From assembly GCA_022496205.1 (NCBI GenBank), contig WTXD01000029.1:295587-359586 (forward strand): a stretch of 64,000 nucleotides of DNA, read 5' to 3'. This DNA is from Gloeopeniophorella convolvens. Taxonomy: Eukaryota > Basidiomycota > Agaricomycetes > Russulales. The position numbers and the translations under genes are program-made. The notes below the pieces were generated by a model. The model searched no databases and had not been told where the DNA came from. It was given only the letters and a program-made list of their open reading frames with translations. Shown here one piece after another: positions 32,763 through 43,360 of the stretch (the first letter of the stretch is position 1; each line of letters opens with the position of its first letter).

Positions 32763-35346
32763 AGTGGAAGCCGAGGCGTTCTATGGTCCTAAAACAGCGC
32801 GATAGCCCCGCCAGTTCGAAGCCGACGCCATTCCAGCGAGCTGCTTTCATCTTCATATCCTGGGTCGACGCCCGGACCGCTCGGACCGACTCATTCTCAT
32901 TCCATTAATCATTCTTGCTGTCACATCACATCGAACCGAACCACACCAAGCGCACATTGTGTACCACCCTCAAACCACTCTGTACAACCGCTGCTGTATC
33001 GTGTACAAGTTCAACGTCAACTCTTGGCCCCCTGGAACCCTGTACACATCTCGTGTCACAATCACCTGTATCGATCCACTGTCTTGCACCGCATCTCACC
33101 ACCTGTACAACGTGCACACCTGTCTGCACACGCTCACACTCTTTTGGTCCCTCTCGCTTTGTGTTTCCACCAACATGAAGCTTCACAGTCATTACTTGCT
33201 ATCCTCACTGGATTTCACGCTCGTTCTGTCTGGACAGTCAGCCTGCATCTAGCATTCGTCGTTCCTTCATGCCCCCATCGATACAACACGCATACAGCCA
33301 CCCTACGCAATCCGCTTGGTCACCAGGCCGCCTCAGCTCTCTTGGCTCGGCCTTCGTCACTCCTTTGGTTCTGTTCCGCCGCATCATCGCAAATCACGCC
33401 GCATCGTACATAATCTCCCCCACCTGCATCCCATCCACAGTAAATACATATCATCACACTATAGACTTGCACTCCAAAAGCGCCCCGGGCTACCGTGAGG
33501 CGCACATCACTACACTTTGGCTCTAGATCTTGGCCCCATCTTGCTACTTGCTTCGCATTCGCTTTGTCGTTGTCCTCTTGTTCATTGGGCTTTTGGCGTC
33601 GGCGACGGGTCGGACTCGAGTCGCACGTGTTTATTATTGTAGTTATTGTATATTTACAGTACCAAAGTAGAAGCGAAGAGAAATGGAGAAGAGAAGCTGC
33701 TCTTGTGGAATACACCTCACATTAGTGTGCTATCCAGAAACAGCAAGAGAGTCAGTTTCGCACAATGGTTCTCGCAAGTCGGCAACCTTCGCGCTTGTTC
33801 GTGCCGTGAGCTGTGAGACACGCGCTGCACCGCTCGGGGCACGCAGGCTCGCACCTGTACTACTTGCTCGCCACCGGTGCGCGCGCACAGTGATGTGCGA
33901 GTCTATCAGCACCGCGGCAGGAGTATTAATTCACAGAGCCCGATCGCGCCAACGGCCCACAGCCCATCGCCCATCGCGCGCGCGCTTAGCCACTGAGACT
34001 TGGCGCGGGTCCGGGGGCAGACACAGAACCCTGCACCAAGTGGCACTGACGAGAGGCGGCAGGCTGCAGGACGCGTGCAGGTCAGCTGCTCACCCACTGG
34101 CGTCTACACACCACCACAGAAGGCCGCGCAGATCACCACACCCGGCTCGCTCCGCCGGGCACATCGGAGCCTGGTGTGCATCGACACGTGCACGCATCGA
34201 ATCCCCTGCAGCCTGCCGGCGCGGCCGCCGCGGTCCCACACGACGTCAGCTCCCCGCGCGGGGCCCAGACTCCCGGTCGCCCCCTCTCGCAGCGACTGCG
34301 GGGAAGCGCAGCGGGGCGCAACGCGATTCGTGCAGGAATTCGGCTGAGGACCGTGGTTGGCGCCATATCGGGACGGCGAGCCACGTGTCGGCCCGAAGAG
34401 CGCAGCAGGCGTCCTGCGTGCGGGCCCGGTGCGGCGGCGAGCAGACCATGAGCGGAGGGGGTTGTAAGCCGCTGCGAATGCAGATGCAAGCGGGTATATT
34501 AAGAGGTGTAGGGGCTGCGCCGCACTGCTGGCACACAGGCTTAAGGCTGGGGCACTGCCGGTGCTGCTGCTGCTGAGGGCGAAGCACTCGAGTCGTGGGT
34601 AGATAGTGCGATCCGCCTGCGGGCGGTGCTCGGTTCCCCTCCATCTGTCTTGCGTCTTCTGGGGAGCACGATGGCAGTGTGCGGCCAGTACTGGAATCAG
34701 CGCAATGTGCGAATGTAGGTGCAGCGCCTCCGACGCCACCACCGTGTGTTTGCGAGACACGTCCGGAGCCGGTAGCTGCGCAAGAGTGGAGTGCGATTAG
34801 AGGTGAAGACAAGCGGAGCAGATATACTAAAGTGGGCGTCTGCAGACTCCGACATCCTGTAGCACCAGTCCCGTGCGTCGCCACTGCAACAAGGGGACGT
34901 CCGTGCGGGGTGAGGCGTCCCAACGAGGCACCGGGACGAGGACTGCAGCGAGCGGACCGAGTGTGAGTCACGGCCATCTCATGTGCGATCGCAGACGGCA
35001 GGCGTCGTGCGCCCGATGTGGCGCTCCCACCGTGCGGGTGCCCCAGTGATGCCATCGTCGCCGCGCGGGCCAGATTGGGACGCCTCGAGGACGAGCGATG
35101 CCGTCCGCGTCGTGCGTCTCTCGGGCCCTCGCACGGATTTACCGTCCGCGCATCCCCAGCGTACTTCGGATTGGCGCCGGGGACCCAGGGCCTGCTCGTG
35201 GCACAAGAGATCCCCAAAGTGACGCGGGGGGCGTGGTAGCCTCGACGCCCCGCAGATCCAGCTGTTAAATACGCGTCAGGGCCCGCGCTGCACCACACTT
35301 GCTCACCCTCTTGTACACCCTCCCTACCCCACTCTGACCCCCGATA
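32763..35346. other. Gene-poor 2.6 kb, right half GC-rich
   Basis: 32763-33720 is CT/CA-rich spacer (many cacc, tgtac words) that may include the 3' UTR of the preceding gene. About 33900-35300 is GC-rich and opens long frames in several phases on both strands (including a 390-codon minus frame at 34246-35418); these look like composition effects. ttaaatac at ~35265 may serve the gene at 35347. Confidence 0.35.
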
Positions 35347-36227
35347 ATGCTCGCCATGATCGCCCTCCCGCACCCGTCTACCCCCGGAACGTCCAGCGAC
35401 GCAGCGCCGCCGTGGCACAGGGTCCGCGCGTGGATCTCACGCGAGCGCGGCCGCGCCGGAAAGATGTTGCAGGTGGCGCTTTGTGGGGCGAAAGCCGGAT
35501 CGTCCGCCACCGGCGCAGCGCTCCCGAGACCGCGCCGGACCGCGGTCGATGATGTCGTCTGGGACAATCGTCCGTCGGTGGAATCGCGGCTGCGCGACAC
35601 GCAAATGACGATGTTCGACTGGGTCAACGTCCGCGGGGCTGGGGAGTACCGGGTGGGCGACGGCGTGCTGCCGGCTGCACCGCCGCAGGCGGAGACTGCA
35701 GGCAGGATACACTTCGTCAAGGTGCGTACCTAGACTTTGAGCCGGGTCAGCAGACGCGCCGCTGACGCTGTGCACGTAGAGAAAACCCGTGCCATCACTG
35801 GACCTCTTACACGATGAGGGTCTGCACGAGTCCGGCATTCTCGTAAAAGCTGGTGAGTTGGTCATCGGTTCGGCGAAAAATATCGACGAAAGGTACTAAC
35901 CTGGTCCGCCTAGCTGGCCCGGACACAGAGAAGCGACATGAAACACCCTACACGTGGCCGGTGTCTTTCCCGGCCTCGCCACACGACCTCCGAGACAGTA
36001 TGAGCGACCAGGAAGACAGCGATCAGGACTCGTTCGCGGACGATATGGATTATGTGCGAGGCGACAGTATCGACAGTGAGGACGAAATGTGGGATCGAGG
36101 GTTGGTCGTAGCCGAGATGTGCAACAGATGGGGCTGGACCCTGGAGGACGCCCTGGAGGCGCTTGAACAGCCCGGCCAAGAAGGAAGACGTAAATGCTCG
36201 CGAGAGAAGGGCGTCCGACGCGCCTAG
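35347..36227 (+). CDS. Unrecognised small acidic protein, three exons
   Basis: Predicted join 35347-35721, 35780-35852, 35914-36227: 253 aa; introns 58 and 61 nt with good donors (GTGCGT, GTGAGT), and the second intron has a textbook branch site (gtactaac). The N-terminal half is basic and Pro-rich (WHRVRAWISRERGRAGKML). The C-terminal half is acidic (SDQEDSDQDSFADDMDYVRG) and ends in a predicted helix MCNRWGWTLEDALEALEQ, reminiscent in pattern of a UBA/CUE-type helix but not assignable. No family recognised. Splicing signals and frame continuity are the main support. Confidence 0.55.
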
Positions 36228-36870
36228 TAGCCTCGTGGCTCGGATATGGCGGACGTCGACGGAGATACTGCTCGCGAGTCGCCATGCCGGACATGGCGGA
36301 AAGCGACTCACTGCTATGATTAGTGCACGATAACTTATTGCACTCAGGACCGGATCACATACCCAACTCACACTCACCCATGTACTCCCCACACGCTTTC
36401 AAGTCTACCGTCCATGATCTCTTCGGATAACTGTATCTGCATGGCTCTTTGTAAAAAAGACATATGTTCAATTTGACCCGTCATCTCGTGTTAGACCGCC
36501 TGTTTCGGAAATTGAGCTTTTCACGCACCATGTGTTCCGATTTCTGATGCCAGCAACCGATTGCATCGTCGTTCTCGCCGCTGCCGCGCAACTTAGTCAA
36601 GGATACAAGGCCCAGGCTGGCGCGGCAGCCTTTGCGGCTTTCCCGGCCGCATTCCGAGGCACAAACACGCGGCGATAAACTTTTAGAAGAGGGGCGGCAT
36701 ACGCACTCGTGAATAGGAAAGCTGCACGCTCATTGGCTTTGGTCTGACAGGTCTAACCGTCTGGCAGACGGATGCAGCTTCTGGCGCCGATTAGCGAGGG
36801 CCTGCAAAATGTGCGACTGCGTGTTGTCTTGCCATGCTCAAGCCGTCAACGAGAGGTACCCCTGCAGCAT
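36228..36870. other. Intergenic between two convergent genes
   Basis: AT-richer spacer holding the 3' ends of the gene at 35347 (+) and the remnant on the minus strand. No frame of note. Confidence 0.35.
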
Positions 36871-37860
36871 TTATAACCAGCATTTGATCGGGGTCTTCTC
36901 CACGAGTTTACCGAAAGTATTCGTGGTAATTTGACAGCTAATCGTACAAGGATCAGAAAAGTACTTCGTATAGCCAGGGCAGGATTTTGTGGGATCCAAA
37001 GCGCAGCAACACCGGCTCCTGTGCGTAGAGGGATGAGGTGACTGGCTCGAGCATTAGCAAAGCCCAACTCACTGCGCGTTCTTTGCGTGCTGCTTTGGCT
37101 CTTCAACATGTTCTTCATGGAATCCAGAGGCAAGGCCATTCGCACTCAACTTGTAGACCCCAAGTCTGCGCAGACAAGATAGCGGCTCCTGGCGGCGCAT
37201 CATCTTTACAAACGTTACAAGCTCTTCGCCTGAGATGCTGTGCCCCAGTCGCCCGTAACTGACGGGTCCGTGCACGATGTTGAGCGGGAGGATGTGGGTC
37301 GATGTAATGCAAAGCGTGCGTAGCAAGGGTAGCAAAGTGATCGTGCTGTCGACATCAAAATGAGCGTGTGCGTTCGAGCTCTGCCTGCAGGTTGGGATAT
37401 GGAGCGTCAATTCCGTCAAAATGGCAGCCCACCTAATGGTAAGGGCGGCTCCGAGACCTTCATTGCTGAAGTGCGTGCAGTCTCCGGAAAGGTGGATCAC
37501 GGAGAGTGATGGAGCGAGACGCGCCAGTGCGTCGATATACCGGATGTCCCGATCTTCAGCAGACGCGAAGAGAAAGCAAGCGAGATGGGGGCAGGCGCCC
37601 TCTGACGCAATTTCTGGTCAAAAAACGGAGTCGCTGTGCACGGTCTCCCCTGCGGTCCTTGGATAGACGTTGATATTGCGTAGTTCACTTGGTTCCTATG
37701 AGCCTGAAGAATCGAGCGTGTCTGTCTATAGTATTGCACCATCGTCCTGCTGCGCTGTAGGCGCTGACCTCGAGAGTTCGTAAACTCGAGCGCGAATTGA
37801 ACGCATCCGTCAGATGTGCAGTTGAGAGCCGTTGACAATCGAAGACATGGACGTGAATTA
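36871..37860 (-). pseudogene. F-box/LRR-like protein remnant or unresolved multi-exon gene
   Basis: Minus strand. Exon 37073 and upstream reads PEIASEGACPHLACFLFASA ... ALARLAPSLSVIHLSGDC ... LLRTLCITSTHILPLN, a Leu-rich pattern like the repeats of basidiomycete F-box/LRR proteins. Downstream, a clean GT-AG intron (37072-37019) leads to a last exon 37018-36871 ending in TAA. Upstream, a further piece (IHVHVFDCQRLSTAHLTDAF, SLRTLE) sits at ~37860-37770 and is followed by a plausible intron. Between them the frame is cut by TGA at 37620-37618, which no GT-AG choice I tried removes. I could not find a convincing F-box or a start. Either a decayed gene or one with an unusual intron. Confidence 0.4.
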
Positions 37861-38050
37861 GTTGCAGCAGAAGATGCCTTCCGCCAGTCTGAATGTTTCT
37901 TCGGAATCAATAGTATCTGCGCCCTCGTAGAAGATGCATTAGATGAGGCTGTGTGAAAAAAATGATCATGTGACAGTCCACGCAGACGTATCCACGTTAT
38001 CCAAAGCATTACCACGACCTCTTCGGGCACAGCAAGCCAGCTTGAGGTAG

Positions 38051-38948
38051 AATTTTACTGAGCACCAAAGTAAGGCAATTATCGCTAGGAGGTGTTTGAC
38101 CCTGGATAGCGCGCACAGTTCATCAGGGTGCGCCGCTACTCCGAGAATGAAAGCAATACCTCAGTCGGGATGTTTGCCATACTCGCGCCCCGCTGATCTA
38201 CTTGGAAGGCGAAGTCCACCCACGGTCACAATGAGTTGCGACTGCGGGAACGTATGCCTGAGGCGTGTTCACTTTGAGCACCCCTAGGACCTGTCACATC
38301 GATAGCGTCCAATTTGCAGCCTGAACTGAATGAAGCGGTGTTACCCCGACTTGTGGCGCAGATGCGTGCAGGTAAAACGCACCGAGGCTCAATAACGCCA
38401 AATCGGACTACAACTGCATCACCCCTATGCTCTCCTCGAGAGGGTAGTAGTAGAGTACAGACTGTTAACGTTATGAGCGTCAAGACGTTGGCATATTGAA
38501 AGGTGCCCCTAACATCCTCTGATCTGGTCGAAGGGCACTCACACGAACCTTACCGGCAGTTCCCGAAGTCACAACTCTTTGACCTCCGACTTACTGACTC
38601 CGTGACACTTTACTGACCAAGTACCCCAAGTCCTCAACTTGTTACAGCGACACAACACTCTTCCAGACTCAAGACTCAAGAGCTAATACTGGGTCCTGTG
38701 GGAAGACCTTGTGTTTGTATGGTGTTCTCTTTCGGCACACATCCGCTAGCCCCGCTCTTCGGAGAAGCAGAGAAGCGTGTGTCCGAGGGTGCGTCGAATG
38801 TTGGTGTGTTTAAGTACAATGAGTAGAGTTACAACGCCATCTTCTGGGAACGGACCCGAAGCATCTTTTCGAGACAAAAAAGCATAAATCCGTGCATAGT
38901 GAAAGAAGCTATGTTACAAGTCGTGCGAGAAGGTCTTCCTCGGGAACT
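38051..38948. other. Intergenic, no gene supported
   Basis: No motif-bearing frame on either strand; holds the 3' flank of the minus-strand glutathione transferase. Confidence 0.35.
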
Positions 38949-40049
38949 TTATGGAAGCCCGCGGCCAGAATTGACTGCGTTCGCCACCTGACTTGTGTTC
39001 GGTCGGTTGAAGGCGTACCTGTCAATGCGGTCAGTCTGTTTGCTATTGAAGATATGCACCGGCTGAACTCTATACCTCTCGTAGCTGTCCAAGTATAATT
39101 CTTCCGTACTGCAAGTCGCCTTGAATGACGGATGTGCGAAAAGCCGATCCAGCCATGCGCTAAACTTTGGCCCACCGGGGAGCGCGAAGGCGCGATAGTG
39201 CTTCAGAACATTGCTTGCGCGGAACAACCCTTTTTGCAAAGATATATGAGTGATAAGGTTCAACAGAAGGGTAGGACATACATGGACCCGCTAGGACATC
39301 GGTAAAGTTCAGCTCCCCATCTTCACGCCAAAGGCCAGAGCCGGGACCCTTGACCGCCGTTTCGCGTTCTCCACGCTCCAGAAGTGCGGTAAGCTGCTCC
39401 AACGCGAAATAGAAGTCTTTGCTCCCAGCAATCTGGGCCTCCGGATCTTGCGCCTGAAGGAAACGATAGAAGGCAGGGACAAGTGCGCGGGAGACATGGT
39501 CGGCTTGCAGGCGTACAAGCGCACGTGCGTAGGAGTCTTCCCGGGACGGAAGAAGCGACCTTCCAGTGGCCACCCCGGCGAGGCTGATGTGGATGATAAG
39601 AGGCGGTCAGCGCAGGTATGGCAGCAACCCACTCTTCAAGGTACTCTAGGATGACTGTACTTTCGTTGAGGGCCAGCGGTGGGTTGAAGGAGTGTAGCTT
39701 GAGTCCGGGGACGAGACCTTTCGGAGAGACCTCGAGTAGTTCTTGGGGTTTCTTATACGGATCGACCTCATCTAAGGGCGAGTGAGCGCGCTTGGTATTA
39801 GCGATCAGATGAATGAGCTCCACAATACTAGCGATTGTCAGGAACTGCGAAGACAGTAGAAGTTTCGCGACGCACTCTGTAGGGAATGCCCAGATACTCA
39901 AATGCAACCCATACTCTCTGGACAAATGGGCAGAAGCAGCTGCCGAAAAGGGTGATGTCCGCGTTGTCAACATGCGCATTGGCTGTGTCGAGCGCAGCGC
40001 CGGTGCATTCGAGATGGTAGTGCTTTCCGGAGTCTGTCGCAGGCGACAT
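38949..40049 (-). CDS. Omega-class-like glutathione transferase, six exons with a 4-nt microexon
   Basis: Reverse strand, join 40049-39876, 39827-39824, 39771-39633, 39583-39282, 39229-39076, 39018-38949: 280 aa. The thioredoxin-like N-domain has ITLFGSCFCPFVQRVWVAFE, whose CPFVQR is the omega-class active-site motif (Cys nucleophile), then the glutathione-site strand GLVPGLKL and NESTVILEYLED. The helical C-domain includes YARALVRLQADHV, ELNFTDVLAGPWLFRASNVL and LDRLFAHPSFKAT. The family performs thiol transfer/reduction with glutathione. Exon 2 is only TATT between introns of 48 and 52 nt; it gives IPYRYYEVDPYKKP, the residues expected at this conserved spot. All junctions are GT-AG, and the CCA-T/GG-TTG junction rebuilds the conserved Trp. 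Very likely intact. Confidence 0.87.
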
Positions 40050-40785
40050 GATTCGATATGATGACCGTGCGTGTGTGACGAGCAAGCGCTGCGGCCGAGA
40101 GCATGGGAGGAGAACGGTCGCCTGCGTGTGACGATTCACATGACGTCATCGCACTTTTGTGCAACCTCCGCAGTGTGGATGAGTGTCGGTTGAGGTCACG
40201 GAGAGTTGTGAATGTAGGCGACGTGTTGGGACGCTTTGTATCGGACGTTGTGAATTCTTGCTCAAGGTAGCAATGAACCTGTGCAGCGTCGCCGACACAG
40301 GATCGCCAGTCACCGGTCGCCGGTCATAGCGAAGGGCCTAGCGATAGTTTGAGAGGCATCGTTCGGAGAGTGCTTGATGTGGCTCCTCGCTTTACTTGTG
40401 TGAACCTTGCTCAGAGCTGTGGTGGTTTGGGCGGAAATGGTATTACGTCTCGCAATTCCGCTCATGTAGCGCACGCCGTGTCTGCTCTTGACCACCACAA
40501 CACCGAACATCGACAAGTCTTCATTGGCCAAGAAATTTTCGACATTGCAACGCTCGCCGCGCCTGATTGAGTACTGCGGGTTTCAAAGGCTGTGGAGTAT
40601 GGCTGTGCTGGCTACAGAAGAAAATCAGGGCGACGTAGCTTTGTTGGGGGTGGTGCGCAGTCGACGTTGTCAGCGTCTCGGACTCGGAAGTGGTCGCGCG
40701 GCTCCGGCGGGACCAGATCCCTCCGCGCTCATAACCCTCAACCCGCAACCCCTACCTTTCCTTCAAACCCCATTCCCTCTCCACC
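40050..40785. other. Divergent promoter region between the transferase and fimbrin genes
   Basis: The two genes are transcribed away from each other, so this ~740 bp holds both promoters. A CT-rich leader (cctacctttccttcaaacccc) precedes the fimbrin ATG. No coding exon seen. Confidence 0.4.
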
Positions 40786-43126
40786 ATGCAAGCCATTCGG
40801 TTGCAGAAGAAATATCCAGAGTTCTCGCGGGATGAGATGTTCGATCTCATCAACCGCTTCAAGTGCGTCCATCTCTCTGCGTATCGGGTACAGTAAATGA
40901 ATGACGTTTGCGGCGCTTCAGCTCCCTTAGCACAGACGTTCCCGGGCGTGTAGACAAGGCCACGGTCCTGCAAGCGCTTCAAACTCGTGGCGAATCTTAT
41001 GATCGCGCACGCGAGACGCTCAAGCACGTCTCGGTTGATGCCAGTGGCAAGGTTGAAGTGGAGGACTGGGTGGAGGTGCGCCTCCTGAACCCATCCATCA
41101 TTCCGCGGTATTCACCCTATCTTTTGTATAGCTCAATGCCAAGCTTCGCTCCGAGGCATCCTCTGTCACCACAAAAGCCGGGAAGGTCACAGTGCAAGGC
41201 TCTAACGCGAATGTCAGCCATACGATCAACGAGGATGAAAGGCGGGAGTTCACAAATCACATTAACGGAGTACGTGTTGCGATCGGCCAGTAGGATGTTT
41301 GCTCATCCCCGTTCCCTGGAGGATAGATCCTAGAAGGTGATGCGGACGTTGGCTCGCGCATCCCTATTCCAACGGAAACCATGCAACTCTTCGATGAAGC
41401 TCGCGACGGCCTGATTCTGTGCAAGCTGATCAACGACTCCGTTCCCGATACAATCGATATGCGTGTGCTGAACAAGCCAACCGCGCGCAAGCCTCTGAAC
41501 GCGTTCCAGATTACGGAGAACAACAACATCGTCATTACCTCCGCGAAGGCCATTGGCTGTTCCGTCGTCAACATCGGCTCGTCGGACCTTGCTGATGGTA
41601 CCGAGCATCTCATTCTTGGCTTGATTTGGCAAATCATCCGTCGCGGCCTGCTCGCGCAGGTCGACATCAAGCTTCATCCCGAGCTATATCGCCTCTGCGA
41701 AGAAGGGGAGACAATTGACGACCTCTTGCGGTTAACGCCGGATCAGATTCTCCTGAGGTGGTTCAACTACCACTTGAAGCAGGCAGGCTGGCACCGGAAG
41801 TATGTATTAGTGGCAAGTCAGCGTGTACAAGGTCACTCACCTCTGCGTACATAGGGTCAACAACTTCAGCAAGGACGTTTCGGACGGCGAGAATTACACG
41901 ATCCTGTTGAACCAGCTCAAGCCCGACGAATGCTCGCGTGCGCCTCTTCAGACTCGCGATCTCCGCCAGCGTGCGGAGCAGGTGCTGCAGAATGCCGCGA
42001 ACATCGGATGCCGCAAGTACTTGACGCCCGCGTCTCTTGTTGCTGGCAACCCTCGCCTGAACCTTGCGTTCGTCGCCAACTTGTTCAATACACACCCTGG
42101 CTTGGAACCCCTCGACGAGCAGGAGGCCAAGGACTACGGCGCTGTCGAGGACTTTGACGCTGAGGGCGAGCGTGAGGCACGTGTTTTCACTCTATGGCTC
42201 AACTCTCTCGGCGTCGAACCTGCCGTCTTCAACCTGTTTGAGAACCTGCGCGACGGCCTTATCCTCCTCCAGGCTTTCGACAAGATCTATCCGGGCGTGG
42301 TTGTATGGCGTCGCGTCTCGAAGCCCAGAGGGGGCCCTACTTCTCCGAGTCGGGCCACATTCAACGAGAATGGCGAGGAGGAAGAGGTTGACATTGGTGT
42401 CACGCCGAACCAGAGCACGCTTTCGCGCTTCAAACAGGTCGAGAACACAAACTACTGTATTGAGCTGGGCAAGCAGAACGGGATGTCGCTCGTCGGTATC
42501 CAGGGCTCTGATGTCGTGGACGGAAGCAAGACGCTGGTGTTGGGTTACGTGTGGCAGTTGATGAGGTATGCACCTGATATCTTCGCTTCACGGCACGGCC
42601 CTAAGCATCTTGACAGGATGAGCATCACCAAAACGCTCAGCTCGTTGTCGAAGACTGGTCAAGGCCGCCCCATCAGCGATACTGAGATGCTCAAGTGGGC
42701 GAACGCCACTGCTCAGAAGGGCAAGCCCGGTTCGAAGCAGATCCGCTCGTTCAGGGACCCAAGCATCACGACTGGGCTGTTCTTCCTTGACGTCCTCGAG
42801 GGAATTAAGCCCGGAATTGTCGACCCGACGCTCGTCTATAACGTCAGCGATCATGGTGATTACGAGGAGCGGCGGCAGAACGGTACGACGCCTCTCGCTC
42901 CACTTTTTCCTGACGTCTTTCTGATATGTGTCATCCTTCTCCTAGCGAAACTTGCCATCTCCATTGCTAGGAAGATGAATGCCCTTATCTTCCTCGTCCC
43001 GAGGATATTGTCGATGTCCGCCCGCGCCTGGTACGTTTTCATTGGGCTCTGACGTCACGACCTCTATTGACACGCCCAAAACAGATCTTGACCTTCGTGG
43101 GCAGCTTGATGAACATCGCACTCTGA
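40786..43126 (+). CDS. SAC6: Fimbrin/plastin, actin-bundling protein; one apparent frameshift in exon 7
   Basis: Predicted join 40786-40862, 40922-41075, 41132-41269, 41327-41799, 41855-42565, 42617-42882, 42946-43030, 43085-43126: about 648 aa, the usual fimbrin length. Fimbrins cross-link actin filaments in patches and the hyphal tip collar. The N-terminal EF-hand-like part (KYPEFSRDEMFDLINRF ... VDASGKVEVEDW) is followed by four calponin-homology domains in two tandem pairs (HINGILEGDADVGSRIPIP, DGLILCKLINDSVPDTID, GENYTILLNQLKP, DGLILLQAFDKIYPG, and ARKMNALIFLVP near the end). Exon 7 loses one base: FLVP is followed by EDIVDVRPRL only if one C is added to the CCC at 42999-43001, and the terminal exon (ILTFVGSLMNIAL) then reads in frame. 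That points to a sequence error in an otherwise intact gene. Confidence 0.9.
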
Positions 43127-43360
43127 AGGGGTACGTTATTAGTAAGCGCTGAAGAAGAACTGTATCTGTAACGAATGGCAAAGCGAAGGCGTAGTCACGG
43201 GGAGTTGTATGGATATTCTAAAGTAGCACTTACTAGTAGCTGTGGAGGAATATGTTTGCGGTTGTTAGGATCCCAAGCTGTCGGCAGACATGACCAAACA
43301 ACCACATGGGCGCTTTTCATCTCCCACCGGTGCCCGGCGTGAGATTCGACTGAGATCGTC

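Noticed and set aside
34246..35418. 390-codon open frame on the minus strand
   Set aside because: It spans a GC-rich island and the start of the well-spliced gene at 35347, overlaps long frames in other phases, and its product is Arg/Gly/Ser-biased without motifs. Composition effect.
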